Positions 6,373-8,997 of a stretch of 8,997 bases of DNA are shown in pieces (position 1 is the stretch's first letter; each line of letters opens with the position of its first letter). The position numbers and the translations under genes are program-made. This DNA comes from Candidatus Galloscillospira excrementavium. GTDB taxonomy: Bacteria > Bacillota > Clostridia > Oscillospirales > Oscillospiraceae. The notes under the pieces were generated by a model, which did no database searches, had not been told where the DNA came from, and saw only the letters and a program-made list of their open reading frames with translations. The DNA lies in assembly GCA_018711785.1 (NCBI GenBank), contig DVHW01000060.1, positions 1-8,997 on the forward strand. The letters run 5' to 3'.

Positions 6373-7920
6373 ATGCAAGGAATACAGATCCTGTTGACCC
6401 CCTTTGTGTGGGTATTGTCGCTGTTTTATAACTTCTTTGGAAACTACGGCATGGCCCTTATCCTGTTTGCCGTATTGGTCAAGCTGATCCTCTTCCCGCT
6501 TTCCATCAAGGGGAAGAAGAGCATGATCCAGATGAATATGCTCCAGGGGCGGATGCAGAAGCTCCAGCAGATGTACGGCAACAACAAGGAGAAGTACAAC
6601 GAGGAAGTCCAGAAGCTCTATGAGAAGGAGAAGGTCAACCCCATGAGCGGTTGCCTCTGGTCCTTCATTCCGGTGCTCATCATCTTCCCCCTGTACGCCA
6701 TTATCCGCCAGCCCCTGACCTATATGATGAACCTGACTCCCGAGGTCATCAGCCAGGTGGCCGCCGCCCTGAACTGGGATACGGTGGCCGTGGCCAACGG
6801 GTGGATCACCCAGGCCACGGTGGACGCCGCCGTCCAGGCCGCCACCGAGGCGGGGACCGCCTTCGTCACCAGCTTCCAGAACACCGGCTATAACCAGCTT
6901 TATCTGAGCTCCCTCATCAATGCGGACACGCTGGCCGCGGTCCAGGCCGTGGCTGGTGAGGGTGTGTTTGCCCTGAATTTTGACTTCCTGGGTGTGAACC
7001 TGGCCCTGGTCCCGCAGCTCCAGTTCTGGACCGTTGCGGGCGGCTTCGGCCTGTTTATCCTGCCGGTCCTGTCCGCTGTGTCCGGCGTGCTGTTCTCTTT
7101 CATCTCCATGAGGACGAACGCGGTGAACAAACAGAGCGCCCAGGCGGCCAACTCCTCCAGCAAGATGATGATGTTCATCTCTCCCCTCATCTCCCTGTGG
7201 ATCGGCTTCTCCATGCCCGCCGCCCTGTCGGTGTACTGGATCGCCAACAGCCTTCTGTCCATGCTCCAGGAGTTCATCGCCAGCCGGATGCTCAAGAAGG
7301 ACTATGAGAAGGCGGCTGCCGAAGCGGCCCGCCGGGAGGCGGAGGAGAAGGAGGCCGAGAAGCGGCGCAAGGAGGAGGCCCGTCAGGAGCGGGCCCGCCG
7401 CATCGAGGAGGCCAAGCAGAACCGGGGCAAGAAGAAAAAGCCCGCTCCCAAGAAGGAGGACAATGCCCCTTCCATCGACCGGGAGGCCAGCCGCGTCGGC
7501 ATCCGGGCCTATGCCCGGGGCCGGGCCTATGATCCCTACCGCTTCAGCCCCGACGGCCCCACCCCCTACCTGCCCGGTGACACCGTGGACGACACCGCGG
7601 TGGAAAAGGCCCTGGAGAAGCAGGCCGAGGAGCGGGAGAAGGCGGAATTTGCCGCCAAGTATGGTCTGACGGAGGAGGACATGAAGGAAGTGGAGTCCGC
7701 CGCCCAGGCCGATGTGGAGAAGAAAGCCGCAGCTGGCGGGATCGAAGAGGTCCAAGAACAGGAGCCCGCCTCCGGGGAGGAAAATGGGCCGGATGGCGGA
7801 GAGGCTCCGTCGGAGCCCGCCGGTGCTCCGGTCTTTGAGACCCCGAAGTATACTGCCCCTGACTATGACGCCCCGTCTGACGGGAAGAGCCCGGAGGACG
7901 AGGAGGAGCGGGAGCTTTGA
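6373..7920 (+). CDS. yidC: Membrane protein insertase YidC (OxaA family), long form
   Basis: YidC inserts proteins into the membrane, alone or with SecYEG. The core has hydrophobic segments at about 5-20, 25-43 (GMALILFAVLVKLILFPLS), 95-117, 222-245 and 265-300. A cytosolic helical loop (45-90, rich in Met/Gln/Lys) matches the first cytoplasmic loop. The product is 515 residues, far longer than the roughly 260 of Bacillus SpoIIIJ. The excess is an extracytoplasmic insert (about 118-210, Ala/Val/Thr-rich) and a charged tail (about 305-515). The tail begins with an Ala/Glu/Lys/Arg coiled coil (308-350) and a lysine patch (352-361) and ends in an acidic, Pro-rich stretch. Lys37 sits where the groove arginine usually is. 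GGAGG lies seven bases before the ATG. No lipoprotein signal is visible. Confidence 0.94.
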   Translation: MQGIQILLTPFVWVLSLFYNFFGNYGMALILFAVLVKLILFPLSIKGKKSMIQMNMLQGRMQKLQQMYGNNKEKYNEEVQKLYEKEKVNPMSGCLWSFIPVLIIFPLYAIIRQPLTYMMNLTPEVISQVAAALNWDTVAVANGWITQATVDAAVQAATEAGTAFVTSFQNTGYNQLYLSSLINADTLAAVQAVAGEGVFALNFDFLGVNLALVPQLQFWTVAGGFGLFILPVLSAVSGVLFSFISMRTNAVNKQSAQAANSSSKMMMFISPLISLWIGFSMPAALSVYWIANSLLSMLQEFIASRMLKKDYEKAAAEAARREAEEKEAEKRRKEEARQERARRIEEAKQNRGKKKKPAPKKEDNAPSIDREASRVGIRAYARGRAYDPYRFSPDGPTPYLPGDTVDDTAVEKALEKQAEEREKAEFAAKYGLTEEDMKEVESAAQADVEKKAAAGGIEEVQEQEPASGEENGPDGGEAPSEPAGAPVFETPKYTAPDYDAPSDGKSPEDEEEREL

Positions 7921-7961
7921 GCCGGCCGCTCTGATGTGCAGACAGGAAGGAGATCGATCCT

Positions 7962-8774
7962 ATGCAGAAATATGTTGAAGCCACCGGCAAGACGGAGGAG
8001 GCGGCCATCGAGTCCGCCCTCCGGACGCTGGGACTGGACCGGGACGACGTTTCCGTGGAGATCCTGGAGCGGGCCAAGTCCGGCTTTCTGGGTATTGGAA
8101 GCAGTCCAGCCAAGGTGAAGGTGACTTATGAGGCCCCCGATGAGCCTGAGGAGGTCCTCCCCCAACAGGAACCCAAGGCTGAAGAGCCTGTGGCTGCGGC
8201 CGTTGCCACCCGGGAGGAAACCATCCAGGCCGGCCGGCCGGAGCGGCAGGCATCTGCCGCTCCGGTCCAGCCTGAGCCCCGGGAGAAGCCCGCCGCCCCG
8301 GTGGCGGAGGATGAGACTGCGGCGCGCATCACCGCCTTCCTCACCGGGCTGCTCTCCCACATGGGCTCCACCGCCACGCCGGTGGTCCGCCTGGGGGAGG
8401 AGAACACCTACGAGGTGGAGCTGGTAGGGGAGCACCTGGGCGGCCTCATCGGCCGCCGGGGGGAGACTTTGGACGCCATCCAGCAGCTCACCAACTACTC
8501 GGTGAACCGGGGCCAGAACAAGCGCCACCGCATCCATGTGGACGCGGAGGGCTACCGGGCCAAGCGGGAGGAGTCCCTGGAGCGGCTGGCCCGAAAGGTG
8601 GCCGGCAAGGTGGTCAAGTACCGCCGGAACGTGACCCTGGAGCCCATGAACGCCTATGAGCGCCACGTCATCCACACCGCCCTGCAGGACTACCCCGACG
8701 TGACCACCTACTCCACCGGCACCGAGCCCAACCGCCGCACGGTGGTGGCTTACAGCCGGGGAGAGCACCGGTAA
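7962..8774 (+). CDS. jag: RNA-binding protein Jag (KhpB/EloR)
   Basis: Jag is a cytoplasmic RNA-binding protein that, with KhpA, affects cell elongation and envelope synthesis in Gram-positive bacteria. Three parts are visible in 270 residues. The Jag-N domain (1-55) includes VEATGKTEEAAIESAL (5-20) and the conserved KSGFLGIG (39-46). A low-complexity linker of about 60 residues (57-117) is rich in Pro, Glu and Ala. The KH domain (about 120-195) has the G-x-x-G loop LIGRRGETLDAIQ (162-174). The R3H domain (about 200-270) has Arg234 and His238 in NAYERHVIH (230-238). AAGGAG lies nine bases before the ATG. It follows yidC by 41 bp, the usual pairing. The linker is not conserved and may vary between strains. 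Confidence 0.95.
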   Translation: MQKYVEATGKTEEAAIESALRTLGLDRDDVSVEILERAKSGFLGIGSSPAKVKVTYEAPDEPEEVLPQQEPKAEEPVAAAVATREETIQAGRPERQASAAPVQPEPREKPAAPVAEDETAARITAFLTGLLSHMGSTATPVVRLGEENTYEVELVGEHLGGLIGRRGETLDAIQQLTNYSVNRGQNKRHRIHVDAEGYRAKREESLERLARKVAGKVVKYRRNVTLEPMNAYERHVIHTALQDYPDVTTYSTGTEPNRRTVVAYSRGEHR

Positions 8775-8782
8775 CAGCAGTT

Positions 8783-8808
8783 TCGAAAAAGTGCGAGCAC
8801 TTTTTCGA
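8783..8808. terminator. Perfect 12-bp palindrome after jag, probable bidirectional terminator
   Basis: TCGAAAAAGTGC (8783-8794) and GCACTTTTTCGA (8797-8808) are perfect inverted repeats separated by GA. The core GTG/CAC stem with A5 before and T5 after resembles a short intrinsic terminator on either strand. It starts 8 nt past the jag stop. The GC core is short, so termination may be weak. It could instead be part of a repeat element continuing to the right. Confidence 0.6.
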
Positions 8809-8818
8809 GTCAGCTGCG

Positions 8819-8939
8819 GGCCGAGGAGAGTTTTTGGCCACGCCGTAGCGGCTATGCCGCGAGGAGACACGGTATAAGTCGCGGCGGAAAACGGATTACA
8901 TTTTATTCGCGGCGTTCGCACCGTGAACTCTGCGAGGCC
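8819..8939 (+). other. Nested inverted-repeat region, possible small RNA or repeat element
   Basis: Nested complementary segments can be drawn in order: GGCC (8819-8822) with GGCC (8936-8939), AGAGTT (8827-8832) with AACTCT (8926-8931), and CACGGT (8868-8873) with ACCGTG (8920-8925). Inside lies a local hairpin GCGGC (8849-8852 region) / GCCGC around TAT (about 8848-8860). Alternatively, GCCGCG (8856-8861) can pair with either CGCGGC copy (8880-8885 or 8908-8913). A strong terminator follows 15 nt later. I see no protein-coding signal, and it fits no tRNA or RNA class I can name. No convincing dedicated promoter was found, so it may be only a repeat in the 3' untranslated region. Confidence 0.35.
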
Positions 8940-8953
8940 TTCAGACAAGCGAT

Positions 8954-8989
8954 AAAAAGAGGTACGGATAGAATCCGTACCTCTTTTTT
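8954..8989 (+). terminator. Strong intrinsic terminator
   Basis: A perfect 16-bp stem AAAAAGAGGTACGGAT (8954-8969) / ATCCGTACCTCTTTTT (8973-8988) with a three-base AGA loop ends in a T6 run (8984-8989). This is a classical Rho-independent terminator for the rightward rpmH-jag transcript. Its A/T symmetry means it may also stop transcription coming from the right. Confidence 0.9.
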
Positions 8990-8997
8990 CGGTCTGC

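Noticed and set aside
6322..7755. 477-codon open frame antisense to yidC
   Set aside because: The yidC frame has clear membrane segments and family motifs. The antisense product is His/Gly/Leu-rich shadow sequence without a credible start.
8868..8925. tRNA-like reading of the region after jag (GTTCG core near 8914)
   Set aside because: No acceptor, D-arm or anticodon arm of correct size can be drawn, and the T-arm-like part lacks the right stem.
7863..8948. 361-codon open frame antisense to jag and the region after it
   Set aside because: It spans the jag KH and R3H codons antisense and the terminal structured region, and has no homology I recognise.

Overview
This window is a bacterial chromosomal replication-origin region with the gene order typical of Firmicutes. 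It reads outward in both directions from a strand switch at about 5140-5500. Leftward, on the minus strand, lie dnaA, dnaN, yaaA (S4 domain), recF, a small membrane-protein gene, remB and the first 60 codons of gyrB. Rightward, on the plus strand, lie rpmH, rnpA, yidD, yidC and jag, then two terminator-type hairpins that close the window. Every identifiable gene is core housekeeping machinery. I see no mobile element, CRISPR array, tRNA, rRNA or defence system.

Organism: remB and the S4 protein on the recF/gyrB side, with rnpA-yidD-yidC-jag on the other, point to a Firmicute. The very GC-rich coding sequence, with codon third positions almost always G or C, argues against Bacillus and most classical clostridia. 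It suggests a high-GC Clostridia lineage such as the Oscillospiraceae (Flavonifractor/Intestinimonas-like). This placement is inferred from gene order and composition, not from a database search.

Origin: the 259-bp dnaA-dnaN spacer (3567-3825) carries a cluster of DnaA-box-like 9-mers, mostly TTTTCCACA rather than the textbook TTATCCACA. The dnaA-rpmH spacer (5140-5497) is sharply AT-rich (about 33% GC over 5161-5400 by hand count). It holds divergent promoters: TTGATG-17-TATAAT for dnaA, and a perfect-consensus TTGACA-18-TATAAT for rpmH.

How the genes work together: DnaA, the beta clamp, RecF and gyrase start, process, repair and untwist replication. RpmH and RnpA serve ribosome assembly and tRNA maturation. 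YidD, YidC and Jag serve membrane-protein insertion and envelope physiology.

Points worth a second look are mostly small. They are an unrecognised three-helix membrane protein between recF and remB, a YidC with a periplasmic-type insert and a very long charged tail, hairpin-rich leaders in front of gyrB, rpmH and rnpA, a nested inverted-repeat region after jag that may be an RNA or a repeat element, and a composite stem-loop after recF. I found no convincing new multi-gene system.
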